DNA of 46,355 bases from Thiocapsa sp. Its GTDB lineage: Bacteria > Pseudomonadota > Gammaproteobacteria > Chromatiales > Chromatiaceae. This document shows, in pieces, positions 1 to 8,611 of the stretch. A program made the position numbers and the translations under genes. The notes under the pieces were generated by a model. The model was not told the DNA's origin. It did no database searches and worked only from the letters and a program-made list of their open reading frames with translations. The stretch spans positions 1-46,355 of the forward strand of contig NZ_JAABRP010000021.1 of the NCBI RefSeq assembly GCF_011390875.1, read 5' to 3'. How positions within the stretch are numbered: position 1 is the stretch's first letter; each line of letters opens with the position of its first letter.

Positions 1-524
1 GCCAGCTCGGGACCCAGCGCCACCTGTTGGCGGACGCCGAGGATCCGATTGTGGCCGTCTTCGTTGTCGGTTTGATCCAGATAGCTCAGGGCGATCAACC
101 AATTGGGAGCCAGCGCATAGGCGGCCCCGAGGCCGGTCTGATATCCGTTGAAATACTCGTCGTCGTCGCCGAAATCGAACGAGCCGACGTGATAGGCGGA
201 GAGCTCCAAACGCTCGCCCCGCCACGCGAAGCGCGCACCGCGCCCGCTCACGCCCCGCTCCGTGAGCGGCGAAAGACCATAGGTCGCATCCCCGAGCGTC
301 ACGTCGAAGTTGCGACCCCGGTAGTCGACATAAAACCAGTCCTCCTGACCGAAGACCGACTCGTCGTTCAGACCCGGCCAGCGGAAGAAAAAGCTTAGGA
401 ACCGCTCGTTCGTCTCGTCCAACGCCCCGCTGCCGGACCACTCGAGCTGCACGCCGGCACCGTCGCTCCCGTCGTTCTTGCCGCTCCAACTGCCCCCGAC
501 TCGCCGGGTGAAGTAGGTCCTCAT
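1..524 (-). CDS. Beta-rich surface-type protein, C-terminal part, cut by the window edge
   Basis: Reading leftward from an ATG at 524 the frame stays open to the window edge (about 174 codons). I do not recognise a named family. The protein is rich in alternating aromatic and polar residues (for example SFFFRWPG, DWFYVDYRG, LSPLTERG, WLIALSYLDQ), which suggests amphipathic beta strands of an outer-membrane barrel or large surface protein. It has no signal peptide at this start. The frame is continuous with the preceding gene except for a single TAG at 531-533 and two codons, so the two may be one interrupted protein. A purine-rich AGGAG lies about 17 nt before the ATG, far for a ribosome site. 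That the frame codes is well supported; start and function are uncertain. Confidence 0.55.
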   Translation of the reverse strand, partial: MRTYFTRRVGGSWSGKNDGSDGAGVQLEWSGSGALDETNERFLSFFFRWPGLNDESVFGQEDWFYVDYRGRNFDVTLGDATYGLSPLTERGVSGRGARFAWRGERLELSAYHVGSFDFGDDDEYFNGYQTGLGAAYALAPNWLIALSYLDQTDNEDGHNRILGVRQQVALGPEL

Positions 525-530
525 GCTGTT

Positions 531-1010
531 CTAGGGCTTCTCCTTGCCGGTCACGCGCGGCAGGGTCTCGACAATGCGTTTGGCGGTGTCGGTCAGCGGC
601 GCCTCCATCCCGGGCGCCGCCGCGGTCGCGGTCAGGCTGATCTCGTCGCGGGTCGACTCGGTGATGGCAGGCGGCTTGATCGTCACCTCCACCGGTCGCA
701 CCTCGCCCGCCGCCAGGGTCATGCTGCCGGCGGCGGGTTCCAACTTTGACTCACCGCTGCTTTGGGCGCCGAAGCCGACGGTCAGCTCGGTATTGCTGTA
801 GTTGCCGATCTGGAAGGTCGCCCGGTAGGGCTCGCTCGCGATGGCGATGGTCGGCATGTCCAGGATGTCGACCTGAAGCTTGAAGACCGGCCGCACCCGA
901 ATCGCCAGGGTCGAGCGACCCAGCGCGCCGGGTCGTCCGCGGATGCCGACCCGATAGCTCACCCGATACTCGCCCGCCGCGATCCGCTCGGGCACGAAAT
1001 CGACCAGGAC
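531..1010 (-). pseudogene. Beta-sandwich domain protein (NEW3-like), 5' end lost
   Basis: The C-terminal ~160 residues look like two immunoglobulin-like or NEW3-type beta-sandwich segments (motifs RVSYRVGIRG, PYRATFQIGNYSN, AAGEVRPVEVTI). Such domains occur in large exported or surface proteins. The open frame continues to a possible ATG at 1118, but the residues encoded beyond about 1010 (LVRQRLKLSAHARLRG) are simply the antisense of a LysR-type regulator on the other strand. I therefore infer that the true N-terminus was lost at a recombination or assembly junction near 995-1020. The gene ends with TAG at 531-533, and the next frame resumes in phase right after it. Function unknown; the domain assignment is by pattern only. 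Confidence 0.5.
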
Positions 1011-1673
1011 TTCAACATCTCCGCCGCCGCCCAGGCGCTCTTCACCTCGCAGCCGGGCGTGAGCCGACAGCTTCAAGCGCTGGCGGACGAGCTGGGCGTG
1101 GATCTGTTCACTCATCACGGCAAGCGTCTGATCGGCCTGACCGAGCCCGGTCAGGAGATCGCGGTCCTGGTGGCCCGGGTGATCCAGGACGTGCAGCGGA
1201 TCGAAGAGGTCGCGGATTCACACGTGAACGCCGAGCGCGGGGGCCTTGTGGTCGTCGCCACCCGACACGCGGCGAGCACTCGCCTGCGAGACACCATGAT
1301 GCGTTTTTGTGAAGCCATGCCGGCGCTCAATGTGCGGGTGTTCGAGGAAGAGCCGCGGAGCGCATCGGCCATGCTCAGAGCCGGCGACGCGGACATCGGG
1401 ATCCTCTCCGAGCCGTCCGAGCACGATCCCGAGCTTCTGTATTTTCCGATCGAGACCTGGCGCCTGCTTCTGGTGGTTCCGAAGGATCGTCCGCTGAACG
1501 ACCGGACCGAGATCTCGCTGGAAATCCTCGCCCGCTATCAAATCTGCTCCTACGAGCGCACGGCGCATTCCCGCCGGATCGTGGAGGACGCCTTCCGAGC
1601 AGTCGGCATGGAAGCGCCGATCGCCCACGCCCTCGGCAGCTGCGCGATGATCGCAAACGCCTTGTCCGCGTAA
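1002..1673 (+). pseudogene. CysB-like LysR-family regulator, truncated at both ends
   Basis: From about 1002 the frame encodes an unmistakable CysB/Cbl-type LysR regulator: the second half of the helix-turn-helix (SAAAQALFTSQPGVSRQLQ), then the ELGVDLF...GKRLIGLTEPG linker region and the effector-binding domain up to LGSCAMIA. CysB proteins are about 324 residues and control sulfate assimilation. Here the first ~15 residues, including the start codon, are missing and replaced by unrelated sequence. The end is also premature: after SCAMIANALSA the frame stops at 1673, some 80-90 residues short, missing the second half of the second effector subdomain. No start codon or ribosome site belonging to the gene is visible, so it is almost certainly non-functional. 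An intact cysB is presumably elsewhere in the genome. Confidence 0.75.
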
Positions 1674-1815
1674 TCCGCCGCGCAACACCACACACAGCCG
1701 CGGGTGTCCTCGCCGGTCGTAGGGCCGCTGAGGCGATTTCCGAGAATAGGCATCCCGACTGGAAGGCTTCTAGCCCCTTACGCCGTACGTCTTGAGCAAA
1801 CCGTCGCAGAATTTT

Positions 1816-1872
1816 TCGTTGTCGTTGTCGTGTTCGTCTGGAATCCGATTACGATTGCGACAACGACAACGA
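1816..1872. repeat. Perfect 15-bp inverted repeat built of GTT/GTC steps
   Basis: TCGTTGTCGTTGTCG (1816-1830) is the exact reverse complement of 1858-1872, separated by 27 nt. Each arm is itself a short direct repeat of TCGTTG. It lies between the truncated regulator and the DUF368 gene. There is no T-run, so an ordinary terminator is unlikely; it may be the footprint of a dispersed repeat or a lost insertion. The rest of 1674-1941 shows no gene. Confidence 0.6.
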
Positions 1873-1941
1873 GTAGATCCTTGGTTGATTGTACCTCGCA
1901 GGCTCGGCACAACCCACGGCATGGAACTTGCGGAAACCGAC

Positions 1942-2901
1942 TCAGTCCGTCCGCGGTCCGAAGCGGTCGAACGCGTAGACAATGAGAAAGCCCAGCACAC
2001 AGGTCAAGACCGCACCGAGGACCAGCGGATCGCCCTCGTAGCCGGAGGGCAGAACATTGACCTCGGAGAGGATCTTCTCGGGGGTGAGTCCGTCTGCGGC
2101 CATCACGACCTGGCCCGAGCTATCCCTGAGCCAGTCCTCGGCGTTGCGCCAGGGATAGACCTTGTTGAGCGACCCGACCAGGAAGCCGGTCAAGATGGCC
2201 AGGGTGAGGCTTCTATAGCGCTTGAAGGTCCAGGAGAGCAGACGCGACATGGTCATCATCCCCGTCAAACAGCCCAGAGCGAAGACGCTCAGGATCAGGA
2301 GTTTATCCAGCGAGAAGTCGATCAGCAGCCCCTTTAGGGTGTCCTGGATGATGAACTGATACATCCCCAGCACCAGCAGCATGAAGCTCCCGGAGATGCC
2401 GGGCAGCATCAGTGCCGAGATGGCGATGGCGCCGCAGAGAAAGACGAACCAGAGCGCCTCGTTGCCGCTCGCGGGCGTGAGGGTGGTGATCGCGTAGGCC
2501 AGGATCGCCCCTAGGACGAAGAGCCCCACCTCGCCGGCGCGCCATTGCGGGATGCGCCGAACCATAAAGAGGATCGAGGCGAGGATCAGCCCGAAAAAGA
2601 ATGCCCAGATCAGCGGCGGATAATGCTCGAGCATCCAGGAGACGCCGAAGACGCCGACCAGGATGCCCATCGCCATGCCGGCGAGAAGGAGCGCCAGGAA
2701 GCCCCCGTCGACCGCGCGCCCGACGCCGTCGAGTCCTTCGCGACGATGCACGCCGATCAGCCCCGGACCGAACGCCTTCACGGCATTGAGCAGACGCTCG
2801 TAGATGCCGCTGATGAAGGCGATGGTTCCGCCGGACACGCCCGGGATCACCTCCGCGACACCCATGGCACCACCCTTTAGGATCAGGCTCAAGCGCGACA
2901 T
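1942..2901 (-). CDS. DUF368 membrane protein (PopT-type undecaprenyl-phosphate translocase family)
   Basis: A 319-residue polytopic membrane protein with the DUF368 signature at the N-terminus (KGGAMGVAEVIPGVSGGT, residues ~9-26) and about eight to nine hydrophobic segments. Members of DUF368 (PopT) were shown in other bacteria to return undecaprenyl phosphate across the cytoplasmic membrane for reuse in peptidoglycan and O-antigen synthesis. Transfer of that role here is by family membership. The length is typical. The start at 2901 is supported by AAGGA eight bases upstream on the minus strand. It lies downstream of batD in the same direction, but about 500 bp of repeat-bearing sequence separates them, so joint transcription is doubtful. 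Confidence 0.88.
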   Translation of the reverse strand: MSRLSLILKGGAMGVAEVIPGVSGGTIAFISGIYERLLNAVKAFGPGLIGVHRREGLDGVGRAVDGGFLALLLAGMAMGILVGVFGVSWMLEHYPPLIWAFFFGLILASILFMVRRIPQWRAGEVGLFVLGAILAYAITTLTPASGNEALWFVFLCGAIAISALMLPGISGSFMLLVLGMYQFIIQDTLKGLLIDFSLDKLLILSVFALGCLTGMMTMSRLLSWTFKRYRSLTLAILTGFLVGSLNKVYPWRNAEDWLRDSSGQVVMAADGLTPEKILSEVNVLPSGYEGDPLVLGAVLTCVLGFLIVYAFDRFGPRTD

Positions 2902-3142
2902 CGTTTATCCTTGAAAAACAGCATGAATTGGAGTGGGTCAACCGCCTTGGTGGTCCAGCGAACCGCGGTCGAGGCGTCCATCGAACGGCGCCGTTGCCCG
3001 CGTTGCGCCGGTCTGCGGCGATCGGCGCGCACGCGTCGCGGCCCGTCTGGAATCGCCGGGCGTCATCTTCTCATCCGGGATGAGAATCCGGAAGCGATCG
3101 ACCGCGCGACAGTCGGCCCGTAGGGGGACGAGCGAGAGCGAA

Positions 3143-3174
3143 GTCCACCAAACCCTGCGACGGGGCTGGTGGAC
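3143..3174. repeat. GTCCACCA/TGGTGGAC stem-loop
   Basis: An 8-bp perfect inverted repeat enclosing a 16-nt GC-rich loop. Words such as GTCCACC next to AGCGAGAGCGAAG resemble a dispersed repeat seen in several proteobacteria (from memory, not searched). There is no T-run after either arm. Confidence 0.45.
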
Positions 3175-3230
3175 TGCGCTGCTCTTGTCCACCCTGCCCG
3201 GCCAGGAAGAAACTCATAAATTAACGAAAT

Positions 3231-3395
3231 GTAGGATGGGTAGAGCGCAGCGAAACCCATCCTCCCCGCTCCGACGCCCAGACTCCGGCACCGAATAGAG
3301 CGCAGCGAACCCCATCAATGGGGGGTGAGATTGCGAACCCCATCAGGGCTCCGGCACCGGATGATGGGTTTCGCTTCGCTCGACCCCTCTTACGT
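3231..3395. repeat. GGATGGGT...ACCCATCC palindromic repeat cluster 1
   Basis: It starts with GTAGGATGGGTAGAGCGCAG followed by CGAAACCCATCC and continues through degraded copies (AGAGCGCAGCGAACCCCATC, GATGGGTTTCGCTTCGCTCG) up to the 3' end of batD. The same core appears at 8612-8877 and 11636-11866. Each core can fold as GGATGGGT pairing with ACCCATCC around a GC-rich loop. Confidence 0.8.
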
Positions 3396-3405
3396 GTGAG
3401 ACAGG

Positions 3406-5385
3406 TTACATCCGGCGCGGATAGAGCTCCGGCAGGGCTGTCGAGGGATCGGACGGGGTGTCGGCCTCGTCGCCGGACAGAGAAGACTCCAGTGTCTGCC
3501 AGGCACCGAGGCCGTCCCAGGCCGCCCCGGGGCCAGTGCTCGCGTACGTGGCGCCCGCGTAGAGGGCGCGGTCGAGTTGCGCCAGCGTCTCGGCCGCCAC
3601 GGCATCGTCCAGGCGCCGGGCCAAGGCGCCGAGCCCCGCCGGAGCCTGCCCGGCCCAGCGGACCCGACCCCAATCGAGCAAGGCCATGCGCGCGCCGCGG
3701 GCGTCGTTGGCGAGGCAGGCCTGCTCGATGCGTCGGCGTGCCTCGCGCAGCGCCTGCGGCGAGGCGTGGGTCTCGACCTGATCCGAGGCCTCGCGACGAC
3801 GCACTCCCCGTTTAATCCAGACGAGGGCTGCGAGCCAACCCAGACCGATGAGGCCGAGCGCGGAAACCCCGAGGCCGATCGGACCGGCGATCGCCCGAGG
3901 CATCCAGTCCTCTGCCCTGGACGCCAGTGTGCCGGGTTGTCGAGGCTCGGCGTCCGCGTCGACGCGATCGGAGACCACTGCAGCGTCCTCCGACGCCGAC
4001 TCGCCCGCGCTCGCAAACGCCCCGGTCGACCCGCCGCTCGCGGTCCCCGCCGGCGCAGCGGCCACCTCCAGCGTCCGGGCGGGCACGACCGCCACCCGCT
4101 CGCGATCTTCGCGTGTATCCCACCAGGGAACACGCACCTCGGGAAGGGTCACGCGACCGGCGCGGGTCGGTACCAAGGCCACCTCGAGGCTCCTGATTCC
4201 GACCGGCGCACCGACGCCCGGCAGATCCTCTGCGCTGGTCTGACCAGGGTAGATCTGTGCGCCGTCCGGCGGATCGAGCACGAGCGGTGGCAGCTGGGCT
4301 GCAGTGGCTCCGCGCGCGGTGACCGTCAGAACACGGGTCACCGGCTCGCCGACCTGGAATCGCGGCGACGCGGGGACCCATTCGTCCGAGATCTCGACGG
4401 ACTCCGCCGGCAACCAAGGCGAGCTCGAACCGGGCGGCTGCGCACGGACCTGGATCTCCAGGTCGGGCGCCCGCTCCACGATCCGTCGTCCGTTGGCCGT
4501 CATCCCCGACAGCCCCGCAAAGGGTCCGGCGCCGAACAGCGCATCGAAATCGTCGGCCGGACGGCGGCCGGACGGCCGCGGTGCCGGCATCACCGCCTCC
4601 AGTCGCGGACCGCGAATGACGAGGGGTCCGCTCTGTAGCGGCACCACGAGAAAGCGCCGTTCGATCACTTGATAGCGCCGGCCGTCGATCACCTCGACCG
4701 AGCTGCGGTCCTCGCCGTCGCGCTCGATCGTCGCACCTTCCACCTGCGGCTCGGAGAGGACCGCCCGCTGCGGCGGCTCGCGCTCGCGGTAGAGCACCTG
4801 GACCCGATAGTGAAACGCCTGCTGCACGTAGGGCGTCGAGTCGTCCGTCTCGGTCCGCACGAAGATCGGCTTCGGACCGGCGGAGGGGTCATCGGCCGCG
4901 GCGTCCTCGACGACCTCGACCGCGAGCGGCTCGCTGCGTGCATCGCCCCACGCCAGCGCGGGGATCTCCAGTCGGCCCGATCGCTTGGGGGCAAGCTCGA
5001 TGCGCCATTCGCGCGTGTGCGACACGGCGCCGTTCAGAACGCTCATGCGCTCGCTCTGGCTGCGACTCAAGATGTCGAAATCCGCCTCCAGGACTTGGAG
5101 GTCGGGCTCGCCCGAGAGTCGGCCGTCGCCGAACAGCTGCAGGATCAGGGTCTCGTTCCCGGCGATGCGGTCGCGATCGATCTCGGCGCGAACCCCGTCG
5201 CCGAGCGTGTCCTGCGCCGACGCCGGCGTGACGAACATCAGGGCAGCCAACACCGGTGCCGCCAACAGCCTGACGGCGCAGAGCATCGGGAGCAGAACGG
5301 CGAGAAGCAGGCGCCACGGCCGCTTGTCCGTCGCATCGTACGCTCCTAGAGAAGAGGTCCAGGCAAGTCGAATCAAGTCATACAT
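3406..5385 (-). CDS. batD: BatD-family membrane-anchored protein
   Basis: A 659-residue protein with a hydrophobic N-terminal export segment (about residues 25-57, ending in TPASAQ), a long beta-rich periplasmic region containing the typical BatD EIDRDRIAGNETLILQL beginning, and a single transmembrane helix near residues 510-530 followed by a basic stretch (WIKRGVRRRE) and a cytoplasmic tail. BatD (oxygen-tolerance family) works with the vWA proteins BatA and BatB at the membrane; its molecular role is not settled. It is the last gene of the moxR operon, 60 nt after batB/C. The start is uncertain: the ATG at 5385 has no clear ribosome site, and an internal ATG at 5286 just before the hydrophobic segment would also give an exported protein. 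Confidence 0.85.
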   Translation of the reverse strand: MYDLIRLAWTSSLGAYDATDKRPWRLLLAVLLPMLCAVRLLAAPVLAALMFVTPASAQDTLGDGVRAEIDRDRIAGNETLILQLFGDGRLSGEPDLQVLEADFDILSRSQSERMSVLNGAVSHTREWRIELAPKRSGRLEIPALAWGDARSEPLAVEVVEDAAADDPSAGPKPIFVRTETDDSTPYVQQAFHYRVQVLYREREPPQRAVLSEPQVEGATIERDGEDRSSVEVIDGRRYQVIERRFLVVPLQSGPLVIRGPRLEAVMPAPRPSGRRPADDFDALFGAGPFAGLSGMTANGRRIVERAPDLEIQVRAQPPGSSSPWLPAESVEISDEWVPASPRFQVGEPVTRVLTVTARGATAAQLPPLVLDPPDGAQIYPGQTSAEDLPGVGAPVGIRSLEVALVPTRAGRVTLPEVRVPWWDTREDRERVAVVPARTLEVAAAPAGTASGGSTGAFASAGESASEDAAVVSDRVDADAEPRQPGTLASRAEDWMPRAIAGPIGLGVSALGLIGLGWLAALVWIKRGVRRREASDQVETHASPQALREARRRIEQACLANDARGARMALLDWGRVRWAGQAPAGLGALARRLDDAVAAETLAQLDRALYAGATYASTGPGAAWDGLGAWQTLESSLSGDEADTPSDPSTALPELYPRRM

Positions 5386-5445
5386 CCAGTTTCAAGATCG
5401 ACGCATGCGTGCGTGTCGAGGTGTGGTTTTCGCGCATGAGGCGGC

Positions 5446-7482
5446 TCAGGGCAAGCGCCCTTCGCGGCGCAGATGCTGCAGGAGAAACCGCTGCCGCAGC
5501 AAACCGCCCGGGTCGTCGGGGACTCGGCGCAATTGAGCCTCCATTGCCTGCTCGCGTTCTTGCGCCTCGGGACTGAGGGCGTCCGACAGTGCGCTGTCCG
5601 AGGGCGCGGACCCTTCGGTCGTCGGATCCGATGCCCCGTCCGGGTGCTGCGCCGATCCACCGGGTTCATCCTCCGGTAGCGAGACATCTTCGGTCTCGGC
5701 GATGTCGTCAGGACCGATGTCGCCCGGATCGCCGGTCGGCCCGGATTTTCCGCTCGATGCGGGTCCGGTCTCGGAGCGCTTCGGCGAGGCCTGATCGGAC
5801 GACGCGTCGGCGCCCGGCTCGCCCGCGGCATCCGAGCCGTCCTGCTCGGCCGAATCGGATGCGGTCTCGGACGCAGGTTCGGATGTCGGCTCGACGCCGT
5901 CTTTGCCCTCAGCCGCCTGCTCGCCCGAGTCCTCGGGGCTTTCGCTCGGGTCCGTTTGCGTGTCGTCGCTGCCGGGGGAGCCGGACGGATCTCCTCCGCC
6001 GCCCGAGGGTTCTTTACCGGAAGTGCCTTGCGAGTCGCTCGCGGCGTCACCCTCCTCGCCCTCGCCTTGGCCCTCGCCCGATTCGCCGTCCTCGGACGAC
6101 TCGGGCGGGCGGTCCCGCAGCGCTTGGAGCAGCTCCAGGTTGTGACGCGCATCCGCATGGTTTGCATCGCGTTCCAGCGCTCGCTCGTAGGCGGCGATGG
6201 CCTCGTCGATCCGTCCGAGGCGTGCGAGTGCATTGCCGCGGTTGTAGTCCACATCCGGATCCGGCACATCCGACAAGGCTGCAAGTGCACGCTCGTAATC
6301 GCCGGCACGATAGCTGGCGGCGGCACGCCACGCCGGATCCCGAAACAGCTCGGCCGCCTCGGCATTCGCGCCGGCCTCGAATTCTCGGGCCGCCTGTTGA
6401 TCCGGTCGCCACCAGAAGTCGGACCACTCGAAGGCCCATCCGGGGGACGGCGGCAGAATCATGACACAGGCGAGGATCGACAACAGCCAACCGCGCCGGA
6501 AGGCCAAGGCGGCGAAGGGCAAGAGTGCGAGCAGCAGCCAAGGGCCCTCCTCGCGCCATTGATCGGACAGGAGCGACGGCTCCTCGGTCAACTCCGCGTC
6601 CATCGAGCCGAGGCCCATCAGTAAGCGGGTGTCGGCGTCGCCTGCGTCCGATTCGACATAGCGGCCGTTGCCGAGCCGGGCCAGCTCGCGCAGATCGGAC
6701 TCGGGCAGGCGCGCAATCCGGACCCCGCCGTTGGGGTCGGACTCGAAACCACGTGCCCCGTCCGAGGCCAAGGGCACGGGCGCACCGTCGGAGGTGCCGA
6801 CCGCAAGCACCGAGACGCGATGTCCGCCGGCCGCCAATGCCTGCACGGCAAACCGGGCCGCGGCCAGGTCGCCGACACCGTCGGTCACCAGGACGATGTC
6901 GCCGCGACCGGCGGAGGCGCGCCCCAGCAGCTCGCCGGCCGCGTTCAAGGCCCGTGCAGTATCGCGCGCTCCCGGTACCGGGATCAGGTCGGTCGTGAGT
7001 TGGGGCACCTGGGCCGAGATGGTCACGGCATCCCGCGTCAGCGGCGAGACCACGAAGGGCTCCGGGCCGAAGGCGAGCAGGGCGATCTGGCCTTCCTCCG
7101 ATGCCTTCAGCAGATCCATCACCTCGAACCGGGCACGCGCCAGGCGGGATGGCCGCAGATCGGCCGCGTTCATGCTCGGAGAGAGGTCGAGTAGGATGAC
7201 TCGCGCCGCACTAGTCCCGTAGACGGGCTGCGCGACACGCTCCCAGGCCGGTCCGGCCAACGCCAGCGTCGCCAGTAACCAACCGAGACCCAACAGCAAA
7301 AGCGGCAGACGTCGCGGCTCACGATCCGCGCCCACCAGGAGATGCGGCAGCAGATGTGCATCGACCAGGCGCCGCCACACCAGCGCACCGGCCGGTCGTC
7401 GCCACAGCAGCACAAGCAGGATCAGCGCCGGGATCAGGGCCAGCAGCCAAAACGGGCGCAGAAGCTGCAACTCAGGCCACAC
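5446..7482 (-). CDS. batB: BatB-BatC fusion: vWA domain plus TPR repeats
   Basis: A 678-residue protein. Two N-terminal hydrophobic segments (about 10-27 and 58-77) precede a von Willebrand A domain with the MIDAS motif DLSPS (D99, S101, S103) and the later VTDGVGD. Another membrane helix lies near 325-345, a signal-like WLLSILACVMILPP at 352-366, and then tetratricopeptide repeats (about 370-450, FEAGANAEAAELF, YNRGNALARLGRIDEAI). The last ~200 residues are low-complexity Ser/Glu/Gly/Pro/Asp, followed by a short conserved tail (LRQRFLLQHLRREGR). In Bacteroidetes BatB and BatC are separate proteins; the fused form is common in proteobacteria. Its start overlaps the end of batA by 11 nt, so translation is probably coupled. 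Confidence 0.88.
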   Translation of the reverse strand: MWPELQLLRPFWLLALIPALILLVLLWRRPAGALVWRRLVDAHLLPHLLVGADREPRRLPLLLLGLGWLLATLALAGPAWERVAQPVYGTSAARVILLDLSPSMNAADLRPSRLARARFEVMDLLKASEEGQIALLAFGPEPFVVSPLTRDAVTISAQVPQLTTDLIPVPGARDTARALNAAGELLGRASAGRGDIVLVTDGVGDLAAARFAVQALAAGGHRVSVLAVGTSDGAPVPLASDGARGFESDPNGGVRIARLPESDLRELARLGNGRYVESDAGDADTRLLMGLGSMDAELTEEPSLLSDQWREEGPWLLLALLPFAALAFRRGWLLSILACVMILPPSPGWAFEWSDFWWRPDQQAAREFEAGANAEAAELFRDPAWRAAASYRAGDYERALAALSDVPDPDVDYNRGNALARLGRIDEAIAAYERALERDANHADARHNLELLQALRDRPPESSEDGESGEGQGEGEEGDAASDSQGTSGKEPSGGGGDPSGSPGSDDTQTDPSESPEDSGEQAAEGKDGVEPTSEPASETASDSAEQDGSDAAGEPGADASSDQASPKRSETGPASSGKSGPTGDPGDIGPDDIAETEDVSLPEDEPGGSAQHPDGASDPTTEGSAPSDSALSDALSPEAQEREQAMEAQLRRVPDDPGGLLRQRFLLQHLRREGRLP

Positions 7483-8488
7483 GACGGCGTGCCCCCGCGG
7501 ACAGAAGCGGCGCGGCGGCCAACCCGAAGCTCAGGAGCAGCGCACCGGCCGCCGGCCACATGTAGAGCGAGCGCCTCGGCGTGAGCGAGCGCTCGTCGCG
7601 CTCGCTCGGCTCGAGACGATCGAGCTCGGCGTAGATCTCTTCGAGCTGTTCGCGGGCATAAGCCGAGAAGAAGCGTCCGCCGGTCATCTCGGCGATGCGC
7701 TGGAGCGTCGCCGGATCGAAATCGCTGCCCGCGCGCGCCGGACCGCCGCCGAAGGGCGAGCGCGACTGCGACATCCCCCCGCCGTTGCCGCCGCCGATCC
7801 CGATGGTGTAGACGCGCACGCCGGCCTGAACCGCCAGCTCGGCCGCTGCGAGCGGTTCGATGTGTCCGGCGTTGTTGGCGCCGTCGGTCATGAGGATGAC
7901 GACGCGATTGTCCTCCGGCTGGTCGCGCAGATGCTTGACCGCCAGGGCAAGGGCATCGCCGACCGCGGTCTCGCGACCGGCCAGGCCGACCACCGCCTCG
8001 GTCAGCATGGTCCCGACCGTCGTGCGATCGAATGTGAGCGGCGTCATTAGATAGGCCCGGGAGCCGAAAAGGATGAGTCCGAGACGGTCCTGCTCGCGCC
8101 GCGCGATGAATCGCTCCGCGACCGCCTTTACGAGTGCGATGCGCGCGACCATGCGGTTGTTCAGCTCGTAGTCGGCCACCTCCATGCTCCCGGAGATGTC
8201 GAGCGCGATCATCAGATCTCGACCGGAGACGGGGAGTCTGACGGGTTCCCCGACCCATTCCGGACGCGCCGCGGCGAGCACCAGAAGGACCCAGGCGACC
8301 AAGGCGAGGATCAGACGCGGACTCAGCGAGCCGCTCCCTCGCGTGCCCCGCGCAACCTCCGCCGCGAGGTCCGGATCCAGGTGGAAGCGCAGGGCCGCGC
8401 CCTGCTCGGCGGGGGCGCGGGGGAGCCAGGTCGCGATGAGCGGGAGAGGGAGGGCGAGAAGGGCTAGGGGCCAAGCCAGCGTGATCAT
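7472..8488 (-). CDS. batA: BatA-like vWA-domain membrane protein
   Basis: 338 residues from the ATG at 8488. Layout: an N-terminal membrane helix (about 5-21), a second helix (56-74), a von Willebrand A domain starting near 90 with an intact metal-binding MIDAS (DISGS, D97/S99/S101; LTFDRTT; LMTDGANN), and a C-terminal helix (about 310-330). BatA family proteins are membrane partners of MoxR-type ATPases. I chose this start because it begins exactly at the hydrophobic segment; the frame extends further upstream but there reads through repeat sequence. An 84-bp palindromic repeat unit ends three bases before this ATG, so the ribosome-binding region lies inside the repeat and no strong Shine-Dalgarno is visible. 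Confidence 0.87.
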   Translation of the reverse strand: MITLAWPLALLALPLPLIATWLPRAPAEQGAALRFHLDPDLAAEVARGTRGSGSLSPRLILALVAWVLLVLAAARPEWVGEPVRLPVSGRDLMIALDISGSMEVADYELNNRMVARIALVKAVAERFIARREQDRLGLILFGSRAYLMTPLTFDRTTVGTMLTEAVVGLAGRETAVGDALALAVKHLRDQPEDNRVVILMTDGANNAGHIEPLAAAELAVQAGVRVYTIGIGGGNGGGMSQSRSPFGGGPARAGSDFDPATLQRIAEMTGGRFFSAYAREQLEEIYAELDRLEPSERDERSLTPRRSLYMWPAAGALLLSFGLAAAPLLSAGARRRVA

Positions 8489-8490
8489 GC

Positions 8491-8574
8491 TGAAACGCGC
8501 TCGGGGGATCTTTGAATTTTCATTGCATGGCCGTGAGGTCGCACGACATGCTCGCCTCGGAGGGGCGCGTTTCA
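8491..8574. repeat. 84-bp unit with inverted ends TGAAACGCGC / GCGCGTTTCA
   Basis: Perfect 10-bp terminal inverted repeats bound an 84-bp unit lying between the tandem palindrome array and the start of batA. Length and end design match the units at 12534, 22667, 22786, 28266, 28373, 43606 and 43715, so I place it in the same family with diverged ends (AAACGCGC rather than AACCGCG). Confidence 0.65.
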
Positions 8575-8611
8575 GAAGGTTCAAGGAGCGATTGAAAACC
8601 AACCGAAAAAC

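Larger units (their letters stand above)
2902..3405. other. Gene-free stretch with two repeat types
   Basis: There is no convincing gene between DUF368 and batD. It holds a stem-loop at 3143-3174 (GTCCACCA / TGGTGGAC) and, further right, the first cluster of GGATGGGT-type palindromes (3231-3395). The left part (2902-3130) shows nothing I can name. Confidence 0.6.

Noticed and set aside
762-1001. N-terminal 80 residues of the open frame leading into the CysB-like fragment
   Set aside because: This part is antisense to the beta-sandwich gene and has no LysR features; it is not the regulator's own N-terminus.
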